A DNA stretch of 64,000 bases from Hordeum vulgare subsp. vulgare (lineage: Eukaryota; Streptophyta; Magnoliopsida; Poales; Poaceae). This document shows, piece by piece, positions 49,331 to 61,404 of this stretch. The stretch is from contig NC_058522.1 in the NCBI RefSeq assembly GCF_904849725.1, positions 236,939,084 to 237,003,083 on the forward strand. Reading direction: 5' to 3'. The first letter of the stretch is position 1. Each line of letters begins with the position of its first letter. Both the position numbers and the translations under genes were made by a program. Below the pieces are notes generated by a model. The model searched no databases. It was not told the DNA's origin and was given only the letters and a program-made list of their open reading frames with translations.

Positions 49331-49564
49331 TCTTCAGGAAATTCCCCAGTTCGGAGGTATCGGACTATGTGATGTGCCCACGGCCGAGCACGTGGCTCGA
49401 TGGCAAGGACTAATGGCATGTCTTCTGTCGGGGTGGGATCACCCCGGCAGCTCTGCTTCTAGTCCGGCAACTTCTTCCGCGACAAGGTCCTTGCCGGGTC
49501 TCCTTGGTAGGTCTGCCGGGAGATACTTTCCGGAGTTAAGCTTCTTCTCTTGTCCTGCTTGGTT

Positions 49565-50341
49565 GATGGTGCCACGGAGGGTTGAGTCAGTCGTAGCACG
49601 AAAGTCCCTGGTTCCGCAGGAAGTTGGGCGGCGGCGGCTCGGGCCCGAGCGGGCCTCGGATGGGTTGAGCGGGCCCGCGGTGGCTGGCGAAGGAGAGAGA
49701 GAGTGGGGGGCTAGGGTTTGGTGCGGATTTCGAGGAGATATGGAGAGAGGTTGTCTAAATTAAGAGGGGGTCTATATATAGACAAATCGGGGGGCTAGGT
49801 TAGCCGGAATTTCGTTCCGGATCCAACCGTGCGGTCAGATTCGGACGATTCCGAACGCGGGAACGGTTACGAGGCCGTGTAGAGTGGATATCCGGAGACG
49901 AGAGGGAGAACGGGCGGTGCGGCAACGAATTTTAAAACACCGACACACATCCGACGATAGACCGAATACGGTGCCGCTATGGTCGACCGTTCGGGTACCA
50001 GACGGACTCTGATCACGACAAAATTCGACAGGAGGCCTAGCTATAACTAATCACGACCGCATGCCAAGTTTCACCTCGATCAGAGAAAGTTTTCAACCCA
50101 CTTTTAACACAGGGTTTTGACAATGCCGCAGGCGCGTGCGTGTGTGGTCGGGCTCAGAACGGACAACGACGAGAGCTGGCAACTAACAATGGATGCAACT
50201 TTGAAAAAAGGTGGCAAAGGAGATGCTGATGCAATGCAGATGATGCGCATGATGCGATGATGATGCGACAAAAGAAAATAGACACACGACAAAAATGGAA
50301 TATAAGGGGAATCTTCTGGAACGCCGGCATCAGGCTGTCAC
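49565..50341 (-). repeat. Unrelated Gypsy LTR, minus strand
   Basis: The minus strand starts TGTGACAGCCTGATGCCGGC at 50,341, a start I recognise from Triticeae Gypsy LTRs. Its internal text (49,600-50,300) matches nothing else in the window. No partner LTR is present. The left boundary, where RX pol ends, is approximate. Confidence 0.55.
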
Positions 50342-50378
50342 ACTTGACTCTACCCCTTAGGGTCATGCTAATACCATT
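50342..50378. other. Unassigned junction sequence
   Basis: 37 bp that match neither the minus-strand LTR nor the Tekay-like 3' LTR. Likely filler from the rearrangement that removed the start of the 5' LTR. Confidence 0.4.
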
Positions 50379-51643
50379 TTGACAAGTAAAGATAGATGTA
50401 GATTCATCATGAGCATGTTGTTGGCATAAAGCAAGAGTTTATGAAAACCCCGTCGGGTGCCACTAATGCCTGAGGGTGATGATGAGTTAGGTGGTCACTT
50501 TTGGTGAAGTGATGCACCTAGTATTTGTGTGAGTAAGGTTTCGGAAATGGGATAAGATTTATGATGTGTCGACCGTCCCAACCTTACCAGTAGGATCACA
50601 TTACCCCTTATGGGACGGGGCTATGTTAATTACTCTAGTCGGTGCTAGCAAAGAGCCACATTACTAGTGGTGGGAGTGATGTGTCGTCACTCTCGTGATG
50701 GGGTCATGCCGGCTAAGACGACTATGCAATTTTTATGAGTTCCAGTCACACCGTTGGTCCCCGCATGGTTGGTACTGTCTAGAGTTAGTGCTCGTAAGAC
50801 GTACAACATGTGGGTTGGGTAACAATCGAGTGGACCTCTTTGTCTAGTATCGTCAGGGGAAAGGCATTGATCGGGTACTTACCTCGGGTAAGTGATATAC
50901 CGCGAGTCATGGATGACACGGAAGTTTCCCGGATCTCGTGGGTCCAACATACTACCTCTGCAGAGTGTAAACTATTCGAATAGCCGTGTCCACGGTCAAG
51001 GACATTTACGTAATCCTGCTTAAACTACGTCCTCATATTTCCGCATAAACCAAGTGTGCGAGAGTGTGTGCTTGTGTGTGGTGATGAGAAAGGTGTTGCT
51101 ATGATAGCAATGATATGACCAAGTTTGGTGACTTGGCATATAGGGTGAACCCGGATGGTTCAGCCCTCGGCAGATATATTGATATCTGTAACCTGTTCTT
51201 CAAGAGTAATTTTACACTAGAAATGCATGATATTGTTAGCCTTCACTTTCGTTGATTTTTATCATGGGCTATTTGCGAGTACATTCAAAGTACTCATTGG
51301 CTTGCCACTTGTTATGTTATTGACCAGACATGCAAGGACCGGAGTTTGGAGATGAGTACGTCTTCGGAGACACCCCTAACAACTAGGACGCTTCCGAGTC
51401 AGAATGCCTATCGGTGTAGGCTTGATGGCATGGGCACCCGCTTAGCCCCCTTTGTTTTCCGCTATTAGTGTATTCATGTGATTTGGCCTTAGGACCTGTC
51501 TTGTGAAGTTGACACTTCGGTCACATGTTGAAATAATCGTACTTGGATGTAAGATTCTTTATTCAGTATCTGTGATCGGTGAGCATTGATCTCTCGGATC
51601 ACTGAGCACGGCGCTTCTCGACTAGTAAGTCGGGGTCCCCACA
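50379..51643 (+). repeat. Tekay-like 5' LTR, truncated
   Basis: It aligns with 60,108-61,404 of the 3' LTR and ends CCCCACA. It lacks the U3 part and also about 43 bp present at 60,928-60,970 of the partner. Confidence 0.85.
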
Positions 51644-51647
51644 GAGC

Positions 51648-51660
51648 TGGTATCAAAGCC
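51648..51660 (+). promoter_or_regulatory. Tekay-like primer binding site (tRNA-Met)
   Basis: TGGTATCAAAGCC, one base from the usual TGGTATCAGAGCC, 4 bp after the LTR. Confidence 0.8.
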
Positions 51661-51779
51661 ATCCTCACTATAGGAAGCCTTAGGTAGCATGGGCGATAGC
51701 CATAACAATTAGTGCACATAGATTGACCTGAGAACCGCACCCACTAAATATTTCTAACCCTCTCCTCTACACCTTGTAG

Positions 51780-52436
51780 ATGGCCGCCGTACCCGAGATT
51801 CTTCTGGAAACAGGCTTTCCTCTGCTTTTGAGTGATAGCCTCGAGAAGTGTCAAGTGCGTCGCACGCCGGTCTTTCTCTACCACGGACATTGGGTCAACG
51901 CCGACACGAAGGAGTATCACGTGGACGTGATAGTGAAGGCTAACGACTCCCCAACTAGCTGGTTCTTTGAAGGACCACGGATGGGGGATTTGATGTTGTC
52001 CGTGGAGACTGCAGCACGAGAGGCACTCGTGCGACTCCGCGACATCCTTCCTGAGATGGCGGACGAGCAAGCTACTCGTCACCTACCTTTTGTTAAGGAT
52101 AAGGTAGACGGGAGTTGGACACTCAAGCCCTCATCCGAGGACGGGACACCATTGAGGTTTCAGACCTACTTCAGCCTCTCCTCAGACACCTTGACGCATC
52201 TTTTGATCAAGGAGTCAACTAGGATCTGCCAAGAGCTGCACCAAGTTAAGGACCTACTTCGTATGGAGAAGATGAAGAACCGCAAGGTGAAGAAAGAAGG
52301 AGCACCCGTAATATCATCTGGCTTTGCTTTCCGAGGAGGAATACCCCCGCTTCAGACCGTTCCTCTTCAGAGTCGTCATTTAACCGCAGAAGAGTACACC
52401 GAACTCTTCGCTACCTCACCAACCAAGAGACGTTGA
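51780..52436 (+). CDS. Upstream ORF of the chromovirus, 218 codons, unknown function
   Basis: An intact frame between the primer site and gag. The start ATG at 51,780 is in good context (GATGGCC) and no other ATG frame competes. The protein begins MAAVPEILLETGFPLLLSD and has a globular first half (VFLYHGHWVNADTKEYHVDV; a helical block AAREALVRLRDILPEM), a Lys-rich middle (MEKMKNRKVKKE, about residues 161-172) and a tail HLTAEEYTELF. There is no membrane segment or signal peptide. I do not recognise a named family but I recall similar short proteins in grass Gypsy elements. Gag-pol downstream is full of stops while this frame is clean, though that may be chance at this length. Confidence 0.5.
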   Translation: MAAVPEILLETGFPLLLSDSLEKCQVRRTPVFLYHGHWVNADTKEYHVDVIVKANDSPTSWFFEGPRMGDLMLSVETAAREALVRLRDILPEMADEQATRHLPFVKDKVDGSWTLKPSSEDGTPLRFQTYFSLSSDTLTHLLIKESTRICQELHQVKDLLRMEKMKNRKVKKEGAPVISSGFAFRGGIPPLQTVPLQSRHLTAEEYTELFATSPTKRR

Positions 52437-52836
52437 GATGGTCTACGTCTTCCCCTACTACCTTGAGAAAGGGATGCACAAATGAAGATGAAGACTGAGA
52501 GGAAGATGAAGACGAAGATCCCACAGAGCCGGCTTATGAGACCGCGCAGTCGATCGCTTAGCAGCATAGGATGTACCAAACGTAGGATTTCTTGTATCAG
52601 GATTTTATGACCGGATGTTGTGTGAACCTGTTGGATGCAAGTCGCATTTTACCTTAAGCAGCTTGTTAGCGACTACATCACTTGTTTTAAATTTAATGCA
52701 GTAGTTCTTTTCAAAACGTTTGTCATAAAACCTTGCACACTAGCACAACACCAGACCCTCCCCCTTTTACTAGAACGTCATCCCTTTCGAGTGCAACCAG
52801 TTCGGCAAAAATTGACTTGTCTACTCCCCTGACAGG

Positions 52837-54417
52837 ATGGTGAATGCAACTCGCAATAGCACTTTCGGCAACCCCGGCTCTACCTCTTCAGGACAGCAGC
52901 AGGGAACCGGAGGGGAAGCTCAAGCTGGAGATCACCATGTGCAGCAAGACGATGTTCCACCGCCGCCTCCCCGTGAAAGCTTGACCATGGCTCAGTTCCT
53001 TCAAGTTCTTCGGGAGGAGCGTCAAGCCAACAATGCCGCTATCCGGCAGCTGGCTCAAACTTTGGTAAACCACCCGCCACAGAACGGGAATGGCAACGGC
53101 CTCTTAACTCTCTCTGAGTTCATGCGGACTATGCCGCCCATATTCATGGAGACGACTGAGCCCTTGGATGCCAATGACTGGATCCGCACTATTGAAGACC
53201 TTCTCGCGCTGGTCAAGTGCACTAATGACAACAAGAAAGTTCTCTATGCAACCCACTGCCTCGGAGGCACAGCCAGAGCCTGGTGGGATGGATTTCAGAT
53301 CATGCGAGCCGGGCAAGTCATCCCTTGGGCCGTGTTCAAAGATGGATTCCGCGCCGCTCACATTCCTCCGGGAATGATGACCATTAAGAAGCGAGAATCC
53401 CGAGCCTTAAGGCAAGGCAGTGGATCAATCAAGGAGTATTTGCAGAAGTTCAACCTGCTATCAAGGTATACACCTGAAGATGTCAGCACTGAGGCTACCA
53501 AAGTGGAGTGCTTTATGGAAGGACTACAGCAGTTACTCCAGTATCAACTTGTTGTTTGTGAATGTCAGACCTTCAGTGACCTGGTTAATAAGGCTCTTAT
53601 GTTGGAAGATAAGCGTCGTGCATTGGACGAAACCTGTAAACGCAAGGTAATGCATAGTGGAGGACCGATTAGCTCGAAACCACGACCATGGCAGTCAGCC
53701 CCAGCAAGACCCAACTATCAGCAGCAGCAGTACAAGCATCCAACATTTCGCCAGAATTACCAACCTCAGCAAGTCAGCGACAAGCCAGTAAGGCCTCCGC
53801 CAAACAACGGTGGGGGCAAGACCAACCTTCCAGCGCAAGTTACCTGTTTCGGGTGTGGACAACCAGGGCACTATTCCAGGCAATGCCCCAATAAGAAACC
53901 CGATGCTCCACGCCCCAATGCGCCAAATCCAGGCCAAGGAGCACGAGGCAGGAACCAGGCTCCCCGCAATCAGCAGTATCACAGCAAGGGGCAGATTAAT
54001 CATATTTCCGCAGAAGAGGCACGAGAAGACCCGGACTGCATTCTGGGTACATTCCTCGTCAAGTCTACCCCAGCAACAGTATTTTTTGATTGTGGTGCTT
54101 TGCATTCTTTTGTTACGCAAAAGTTTGCGGAAAAGTGTGGTCTAGAACCTACCTTGCTTCATGGGCATATGGCAATTCAAACCCCGGGAGCAGTTTTGAG
54201 GACCAACCTAGGGTGTAGGAAGGTCGGGATAGTTATCAACGGGACGAGCTTTTCAGCGGATCTCATTGTGCTTAAGTCTCAAGGCCTAGAGGTAATCCTC
54301 GGTATGGACTGGTTGGCCAAGCATCAGAGTATCTTGGACTGTGCTAACAGGGCCATTACCATGACAAGTGACCAAGGGGTCAAACTCAAGTATGTCTCTG
54401 AGCCAGTACCCACTTGA
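52837..54417 (+). pseudogene. Chromovirus gag and protease
   Basis: 526 open codons. The gag domain includes ARAWWDGFQIM and IKEYLQKFNLLSRYTPED (about residues 145-215). The zinc knuckle CFGCGQPGHYSRQC is at residues 337-350 (53,845-53,886). The protease follows, but its active site reads FFDCGALHSFVT (54,082-54,117) where the family has Asp-Ser-Gly, so Ser is replaced by Cys. The block VILGMDWLAKHQSILDC matches the Gypsy protease end. The stop TGA at 54,415 lies in the same frame as RT, so it interrupts what was one polyprotein. Confidence 0.88.
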
Positions 54418-55668
54418 GTGCCACGAGTTAACAGCCTAACAGAGGAAGGACTCGAACGAGTGCCAATAGTCTATGAATACCCGAACGTCTTTCCTTATGA
54501 GCTACTAGGGATGCCTCCTGACCGAGACATCGAGTTCATCATCGAACTTATGCCAGGATCAAGGCCTATTTATAAGAAGCCTTATAGGATGGGATCCGAA
54601 GAGCTAGCGGACTTGAAGAAGCAACTAGATGAGCAACTTAGGAAAGGGTTTATTCATCCCAGTGTGTCACCTTGGGGATCACCTGTTCTCTTCGTGTCCA
54701 AAAAGGATGGGACAATCCGACTTTGCGTTGATTACCGTTCTCTCAATGAGGTCACGATCAAGAACAAGTATCCACTCCCCAAGATTTAAGACTTGTTCGA
54801 CCAGCTGAATGGAGCAAAGGTATTCTCCAAGATCGACCTCCGATCTGGATATTACCAACTAAAGATTCGACCCGAAGACATTCCGAAGACGACACTTGTG
54901 ACCTGGTACGGTCTATACGAATGCACTGTCATGTCCTTTGGATTGATGAATGCCCCAGCTTACTTCATGTACCTCATGAATAAGGTCTTCATGGAATATC
55001 TGGACAAGTTTGTCATCGTATTCATTGAGGACATATTAATCTTTTCCTAGTCTGAAGAAGAGCATGCGCAACACTTGAGGCTAGTATTGGAAAAGCTTCG
55101 AGGACACCAACTGTATGCCAAGTTCAGCAGATGCCAGCTTTGGCTGAACGAAGTTGGATTCCAGGGTCATACCATGACAGCAAGTGGATTGGCAGTTGAT
55201 CCCTCTAAGTTTACCATGGTAACCAATTGGGAATCGCCAATTGACGTGAAGGAAGTCAGGAGCTTCCTCGGACTCGCAGGATATTACCGCAAGTTCGTAG
55301 AAGGATTCTCCCGCATCGTGCGACCTATGACTCAGCTCTTGAAGAAAGGCAAGACGTTCGAATGGACGCCGGAATGTGAGGCAAGCTTCCAAGAGTTGAA
55401 GAAGAGGTTAACCACCGCCCCGGTATTGGCCACTCCAGATATTAGCAAGGAGTTCGTGATATATTGCGATGCCTCAAGGACCGGGCTAGGTCGGGTTCTA
55501 ATGCAGGATGTCAGGGTCGTGGCATACTTGTCACGGCAACTGCGCCCGCATGAGGAAAATTTGGCCACCCATGATCTCGAGTTGGCAGCAGTAGTGCATG
55601 CCCTGAAGACATGCGAGATGACCTTCTGGGGAAGCGATGTGAAATATACACCGACCACAAGAGTGTGA
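54418..55668 (+). pseudogene. Chromovirus reverse transcriptase and RNase H start, broken
   Basis: Same frame as gag. RT motifs in order: LPGMPP-like [52 protein letters not shown] and [11 protein letters not shown]. The catalytic box reads FIEDILIF at 55,021-55,044 instead of F-I-D-D, so the first catalytic Asp is Glu. In-frame stops TAA (54,787) and TAG (55,048) divide it. RNase H follows ([28 protein letters not shown]), and a frameshift near 55,610 diverts the frame to an early stop. Confidence 0.9.
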
Positions 55669-57482
55669 AGTATATCTTCACCCAAAGGGAATTGAATATG
55701 AGGCAATGGAGATGGTTGGAGTTAATCAAAGACTACGACCTCAGCATTCAATATGACCCCGGTAAGGAAAATGTAGTGGCTGATGCCTTGAGTCGGAAGA
55801 CCAGCACCTTAAACGTCATGCTTAAGGAAAGGCAGCCCACCTTATACGAAGAATTGGAGAACTTCGGATTGGAACTGGTGGAACCAGGATTCCTAGATAA
55901 CCTCGAAGTCAAACCAACGCTAGAAGACGACATCAAGGGAGCCCAGAAGGGTCACAAGATCATCGAATGTATCACGAAGAAGATTCCAGAAGGCAAGGCC
56001 CCAGGATTCTTGGAGGATGATCAAGGAGTGGTGTGGTTTGGGAAACGTTTATGCGTACCCAACAAGGCTAAACTCAAGGAACTCATCCTACGGGAAGCTC
56101 ATGATACACCCTACTCCATTCACCCAGGTGGTACCAAGATGTGTCAAGATCTCCGAGAAAGATTATGGTGGCACGACATGAAGAGGGAAATCGCGTCGTA
56201 TGTGGCCAAGTGCGTTGTGTGTCAGCAAGTAAGGCTGAGCATCAGCGACCCACAGGACTGCTACAACTTCTCCAGGTGCCGGAATGGAAGTGGGACAAGG
56301 TAGGGATGGATTTCATTACCGGCCTACCCAGGTCTAGCAAGGGCCATAACTCGATATGGGTTGTTGTCGACCATTTGACCAAAGTGGCCCATTTCATCCC
56401 TGTCAACACCACTTATGACGGGAACAAGTTGGCTAGTCTCTATATCGAGCGAATAGTAAGCCTTCATGGAGTTCCCAAGGAGATTGTATCTGACCGAGGC
56501 ACGCAGTTCACCTCAAGGTTTTGGAGGAAACTTCAGGAAGCCCTCGGTACGAAGCTCTCCTTCAGCACCGCCTTCCACCCGCAGACGGGAGGACAGACGA
56601 AAAGGGTGAATCAGATACTCAAAGATATGCTCCGCGCATGCGTCCTAGCGTGCGGAGCCAAATGGGAAGACTGTCTGCCGTTCGCTGAGTTTTCAAACAA
56701 CAACAGCTACCAGTCCAGTCTCCAGATCGCCTTGTTCGAAGTGTTTGTACGGACGGAAATGCCGCACCCCGCTCAACTCGTCTGAAACCGGAGACGGGCG
56801 AATTTTCGGACCAGAAGTTTTGCACCGGGCACAAGAGAAGGTGCAACTAGTCCAAGAAAATCTCAAGGCAGCCAAGTCGCGACAAAAGAGTTCTGCGGAC
56901 TCTCGCCGCAGGAATGTGGAGTTCATTCCCGGAGATCTGGTGTACCTCCGTGTCACACCTCTCAAGGGAACCAAGTGTTTCCATGTTAAGGGGAAACTCG
57001 CTTCAAGGTTCATTGGGCCATTTAAGGATATGGCAAGGAGTGGAGAGGTCGCTTATCAGTTGGAGTTACCTCCAAAACTTTCGGGTGTGCACAATGTTTT
57101 CCACGTGTCACAACTTCGGAAGTGTCTCCAAGCGCCAAGTCGTTCTGGTCCTTACAAGGACATTGATCACCGGGCCATTGACCTTCAGTCTGATCTCACC
57201 TACCGCGAGAGGCCAATCCGCATTCTGGATGAAGCAGAGCGATGCACCCGAAGCCGCACCATCAAGTATTTCAAGGTTCAATGGAGCAACAACACCGAAG
57301 CCGAAGCTACATGGGAGCGTGAAGACTATCTCCGATCTGAGTTTCCAGACCTTTTTAGCACCTATCTTAGGAATCTCGGGGACGAGATTCTTGTAAGGGG
57401 GATAGGTTTGTCACACCCTCTTTTTGCTATCACTTGTCTGTGTTGTAAAATTCTGAGCTTGTTAAAACTTTTTCCAAACTAA
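55611..57482 (+). pseudogene. Chromovirus RNase H end, integrase and chromodomain, broken
   Basis: Frame 1 (to 56,303) has RNase [17 protein letters not shown] and the integrase zinc region ([21 protein letters not shown]). A frameshift near 56,235 leads to the core with GMDFITGLPRSSKGH (Asp) and IVSDRGTQFTSRFW (Asp). The third catalytic residue is lost: the box reads GGQTKRVNQ with Lys (AAA, 56,600-56,602) for the usual Glu. A third frame from 56,745 carries the C-terminal integrase (GDLVYLRVTPLKGT; GVHNVFHVSQLRKCL) and a chromodomain at about 57,210-57,354 (IKYFKVQWSNNTEAEATWE). The last frame runs past the polypurine tract into the LTR. Confidence 0.9.
57395..57408 (+). promoter_or_regulatory. 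Chromovirus polypurine tract
   Basis: aagggggataggtt directly before the 3' LTR start TGTCACACCC, the expected plus-strand primer site. Confidence 0.75.
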
Positions 57483-60400
57483 TGATGTGAGTGCCATGAT
57501 TGACATTGTATGCTTCTATGCTTGATCATGTGAGGATTTAAAACCCTAAATTCCCTGGTATTATTACTGATTTCAAAAACCTTTGCTTATTGCTGACCAA
57601 AGTAAAACCACCTTGAGCTGCACTACATGTCCTTGATAGCAAGCAGTGCTGCTACTCATATTTGGTAATCTGATTTTTACCTATCTTTATATTTGAAAAC
57701 TACAAAAATAATTATTTTTGTGATTATTTTCCAAATTAAATAACCTATCCATTTCTAAGGTCAGGATTGGTATTCCAACATGGAAAAATACTTTTCTGCT
57801 TTGAAAAAATCTGATTAAATTAGAGATGATGAGAATGACATATATTTTGCATACATAGGATTTTAAACCCCATTTTATATTATATTTACTGATCAAAACT
57901 ATAAAAGCTATTTCTGTCTGTTTTGGCATCTTGAAATATTTCCAAAGGAAATATTCTCAATAAATTCCTAGAAAACTCGAGTGGTATCCCTAAGCCTTGG
58001 TTGGTGTCCACATAAAGTTTCACCTTGATCAAAGGTGGATAAGGACCCCCAAATAACCCAAAAACCATGTCTGTCCAAAATCAAGTTAGAGCAACTCTAC
58101 ATAGCAAAGTTTGTCCAATGAGGCTAAAACTTTGCAGGAGTGCCTAATACCTCAAATGAGGGTTCCACGCCAAAAATGGGATTTGTGGGACTTAGATTGC
58201 CCACACTCCCTTTGGAAGGAACACATCTGGTCATATTGGAGTGTTTTGAAGTTTACAAAGCTAAACTTGTCCTTTGGAGCTCAAATTTGGTGGAACTGCA
58301 TGGTTTACCACCAAAACCAAACGTGTTAAGTCTCAGCACCACTCGTGGGGTGCAACCCCCTAAACCCACTATCCAACACCTTCTGACAGATAGGAAAAAG
58401 CCACCTTAGCCACAGCTAAACCAAACTCCTTTGCTTCAAACTCTTAGATTAAGTCGCCAGCACCTGTATCTAACCCAGTCAACTGGCCCCTCACTGGTTC
58501 AAAGTGGAAAGGCCAAAAACCCCAATTTAGACCTCTCTTCATGACTGACAGGACCAGTATTTCTTGCCTCCTTTGACCAACCGAAGCTCCCACTAAAACT
58601 AAACGGCTAGCCACACCCCCAGCAAATGCCAGGACATGCTAGACACGTCCAAAGTGCCTCAGAGCATACCAGCATGCCGTGGCATGCCAAAACTATGCTC
58701 TGGGCGCGCTACAGGGAGTCACGAGGTGGGGGCGATGCCCTCGGCCAATTCCAGCCTCCCCCGAGATGCCAACCTCTTCCCCGACAACCCCTCTGCGTCG
58801 GGCAAGCCTCAGGGCCCCTCCTCTCTCGCGCTAGAGCTCGCGCGACACGTGCCCGCGCGCTCTAGAACCGGCCAAGGTTGCGTGGCCACGAATGCTCGCC
58901 TTCTCTCTCTCTCTGCTGCAGATGGTTCGGGCGGTCCAATACCACGTCCGGAGACCGGGGTGTTTCAACCCCAACCTCTCTGTGCGCCCCATGCGCGCCA
59001 CAGTGAGTCACCAGCGCTCCCGAATGTGCTTACCGTTGCGGACCTATAAATAGCCCTCCCCCTTGTTCCAGCACCGCTTAGATAGCTTCGCCACGATCAC
59101 TAGTACCTCCCTAGCCACCCTAGCAAACCAGGAGAGCCCCGGTGCTCGAGATCAACCAAGGCCCCTCCGCCTCGGAGCTCCGGTTGATCTCCGGCTACAC
59201 GACGGCTCCTGCGCCACTCGACCCACCAAACTGACCCCTCGATCCCAGGAAGATTTCCCCCAACTCGCCCGAGATTTTCTGTGTCTCTAGCCACCCCCTC
59301 GACCACCTCCCGAAAGTCCTCCGCCACGGCCTCCTCGTCGACAGCGAACCCCTGCCTCCACGTCGTTATTTCAACCACCAGTAGGTAGGCGACGATCAGG
59401 CAAACCCATTCCCGTGTTCATTGGAGCATGAGCGCATCGGCAACCTCGTCGGTGTCCTCCTCCTCCTCTCCGGCCGGAGGTAGGAGACGACCCTGACAGG
59501 TGTGCCCCACCTGTCGATAGCCCAGCCTCCTCCCCCGGGCTGGCCTCGGCCATTGAGCGCAGGGCCCCGCACGTCAGGTTCAAACCTGACGGCGCGCGCG
59601 CCTGGGCAGGTTGTCGGCTGGCCATTGGCCAGCCCAGCTCTGGGCCGAGCCAGGCTAGGAGCTAGCCTGTTTTTCTTTTTATTTTAAACCCTGGTGTCTA
59701 AGATTTTTATAAAGACATTTAACCAGTGTAAAAATAAAATTCTTCCACTGTTATTTTTCTAAAAATGTGTTGTATTTAATGATATGCTTAGATGAATTTT
59801 TCCAGCAACTATTTTATTTTATAATAATAAAAAGTGCTAAAATGGAATAGTTTTGCTTCTGCTTGGTTGTTTTCAAAAATATTCCTTCAAGGAAAACTAA
59901 AGCAAATATTTTTTAAATGATATCTTAGATTTGTTAGTAATAGGGAACATTTTTAAAATGACTTTGTGGACTGTTTCTGTGTGAGCTATTTCTTATTTAT
60001 TGTTTTATCGACGATAGAAAATCCGTGTGACGAGGGAATCGGAGCGGAAGACCTCGAAGACCCCGGATACTTAGCTGACCAAGGCAAGCAGCCGTTTGAC
60101 CATGTTGATAAGTAAAGATAGATGTAGATTCATCATGAGCATGTTGTTGGCATAAAGCTTGAGTTTATGAAAACCTCGTCGGGTGCCAGTAATGCCCGAG
60201 GGTGATGATGAGTTAGGTGGTCACTTTTGGTGAAGTAATGCAGCCGGTATTTGTGTGAGTAAGGTTTCGGAAATGGGATTAGATTTATGATGTGTCGACC
60301 GTCCCAATCTTACCAGTACGACCACGTTACACCTTATGGGACGTGGCTATGTTAATTACTCTGGTCGGTGCTAGCAAAGAGCCACATTACTAGTGGCGGG

Positions 60401-61404
60401 GGTGATGTGTCGTCACTCTCGTGATGGGGTTGTGCCGGGTAGGACGACTATGCCATTTTTATGAGTTCCAGTCACACCGTTGGTCCCCGCATGGTTGGTA
60501 CTGTGCAGAGTTGGTGCTCGTAAGATGTACAACATGTGGGCTGGGTACCAATCGAGTGGACCTCTTTGTCTAGTATCGTCAGGGGAAAGGCATTGATCGG
60601 GTACTTACCTCGGGTATGTGATATACCGCGAGTCGTGGATGACACGGAAGTTTCCCGGATCTCGTGGGTCCAGCGTACTACCTCTGTAGAGTGTAAACTA
60701 TTCGAATAGCCGTGTCCACAGTCAAGGACAGTTGGGTAATCCTTCTTAAACTATGTCCTGATATTTCCGCATAAATCAAGTGTGTGTGTGTGTGTGTGGT
60801 GATGAGAAAGGTGTTGCTATGATAGCAATGATATGACCATGTTTGGTGACTTGGCATATAGGGTGAACCCGGATGGTTCAGCCCTCGGCAGATATATTGA
60901 TATTTGTAACCTGTTCTTCAAGAGTAATTCTTTAACTTGATGCATATTCATGATCATTCCACCCAGATGAGTTACACTAGAAATGCATGATATTGTTATC
61001 CTTCACTTTCATTGGTTTTTATCATGGGCTGTTTGTGAGTACATTCAAAGTACTCATTGGCTTGCCACTGGTTATGTTATTGACCAGACATGGAAGGACC
61101 GGAGTTTGGAGATGAGTACATCTTCGGAGACACCCCTGCGAACTAGGACGCTTCCGAGTCAGAATGCCTGTCGGTGTAGGCTTGATGGCATGGGCACCCG
61201 CTTAGCCCCCTTTGTTTTTCGCTATTAGTGTATTCGTGTGATTTGGCCTTAGGCCCTGTCTTGTGAACTTGACCCTTCGGTCACGTGTTGTAATAATCGG
61301 TACTTGGATGTAACACTCTTTATTCAGTATCTGTGTTCGGTGACCATTGATCTCTGGGATCACTGAGCACGGCGATTCTAGACTAGTAAGTCGGGGTCCT
61401 CACA
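57409..61404 (+). repeat. Tekay-like 3' LTR, full length
   Basis: 3,996 bp, TGTCACACCC...CTCACA. A TATA box, CTATAAATAG, lies at 59,044-59,053, so U3 is about 1.66 kb. Contains a GT microsatellite at 60,781-60,798. GC-rich frames at 58,630-59,690 have no domain. AT-rich stretches at 57,660-57,960 and 59,680-60,010 hold nothing I can name. Confidence 0.88.
59044..59053 (+). promoter_or_regulatory. Chromovirus LTR TATA box
   Basis: CTATAAATAG followed by a pyrimidine-rich start region (ccctcccccttgttcc). The truncated 5' LTR lacks this part, so the element has no promoter at its 5' end. Confidence 0.7.

Larger units (their letters stand above)
42715..49562 (-). mobile_element. RX: truncated Retand/Tat-like Gypsy element, minus strand
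   Basis: In minus-strand order it reads pol (integrase) at 49,540-48,146, a spacer, an antisense ORF on the plus strand (43,572-47,368), then a 3' LTR at about 43,360-42,715. An antisense ORF between pol and the 3' LTR is typical of Tat/Retand elements. The 5' LTR, gag, protease and RT are missing: pol is cut near 49,562, where an unrelated LTR begins. All frames are broken. Confidence 0.7.
50379..61404 (+). mobile_element. Tekay-like chromovirus (Ty3/Gypsy), 5' truncated
   Basis: Gypsy order gag, protease, RT, RNase H, integrase, chromodomain, with LTRs 50,379-51,643 (partial) and 57,409-61,404. Primer site TGGTATCAAAGCC (51,648-51,660) and polypurine tract aagggggatagg (57,395-57,406). The 5' LTR lacks about 2.65 kb of its U3 side, including the TATA box. 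By eye, about 70 substitutions over the shared 1.25 kb of LTR give near 6 percent divergence. A C-terminal chromodomain, which guides integration to marked chromatin, defines the chromovirus group. Several catalytic residues are mutated. Confidence 0.9.
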
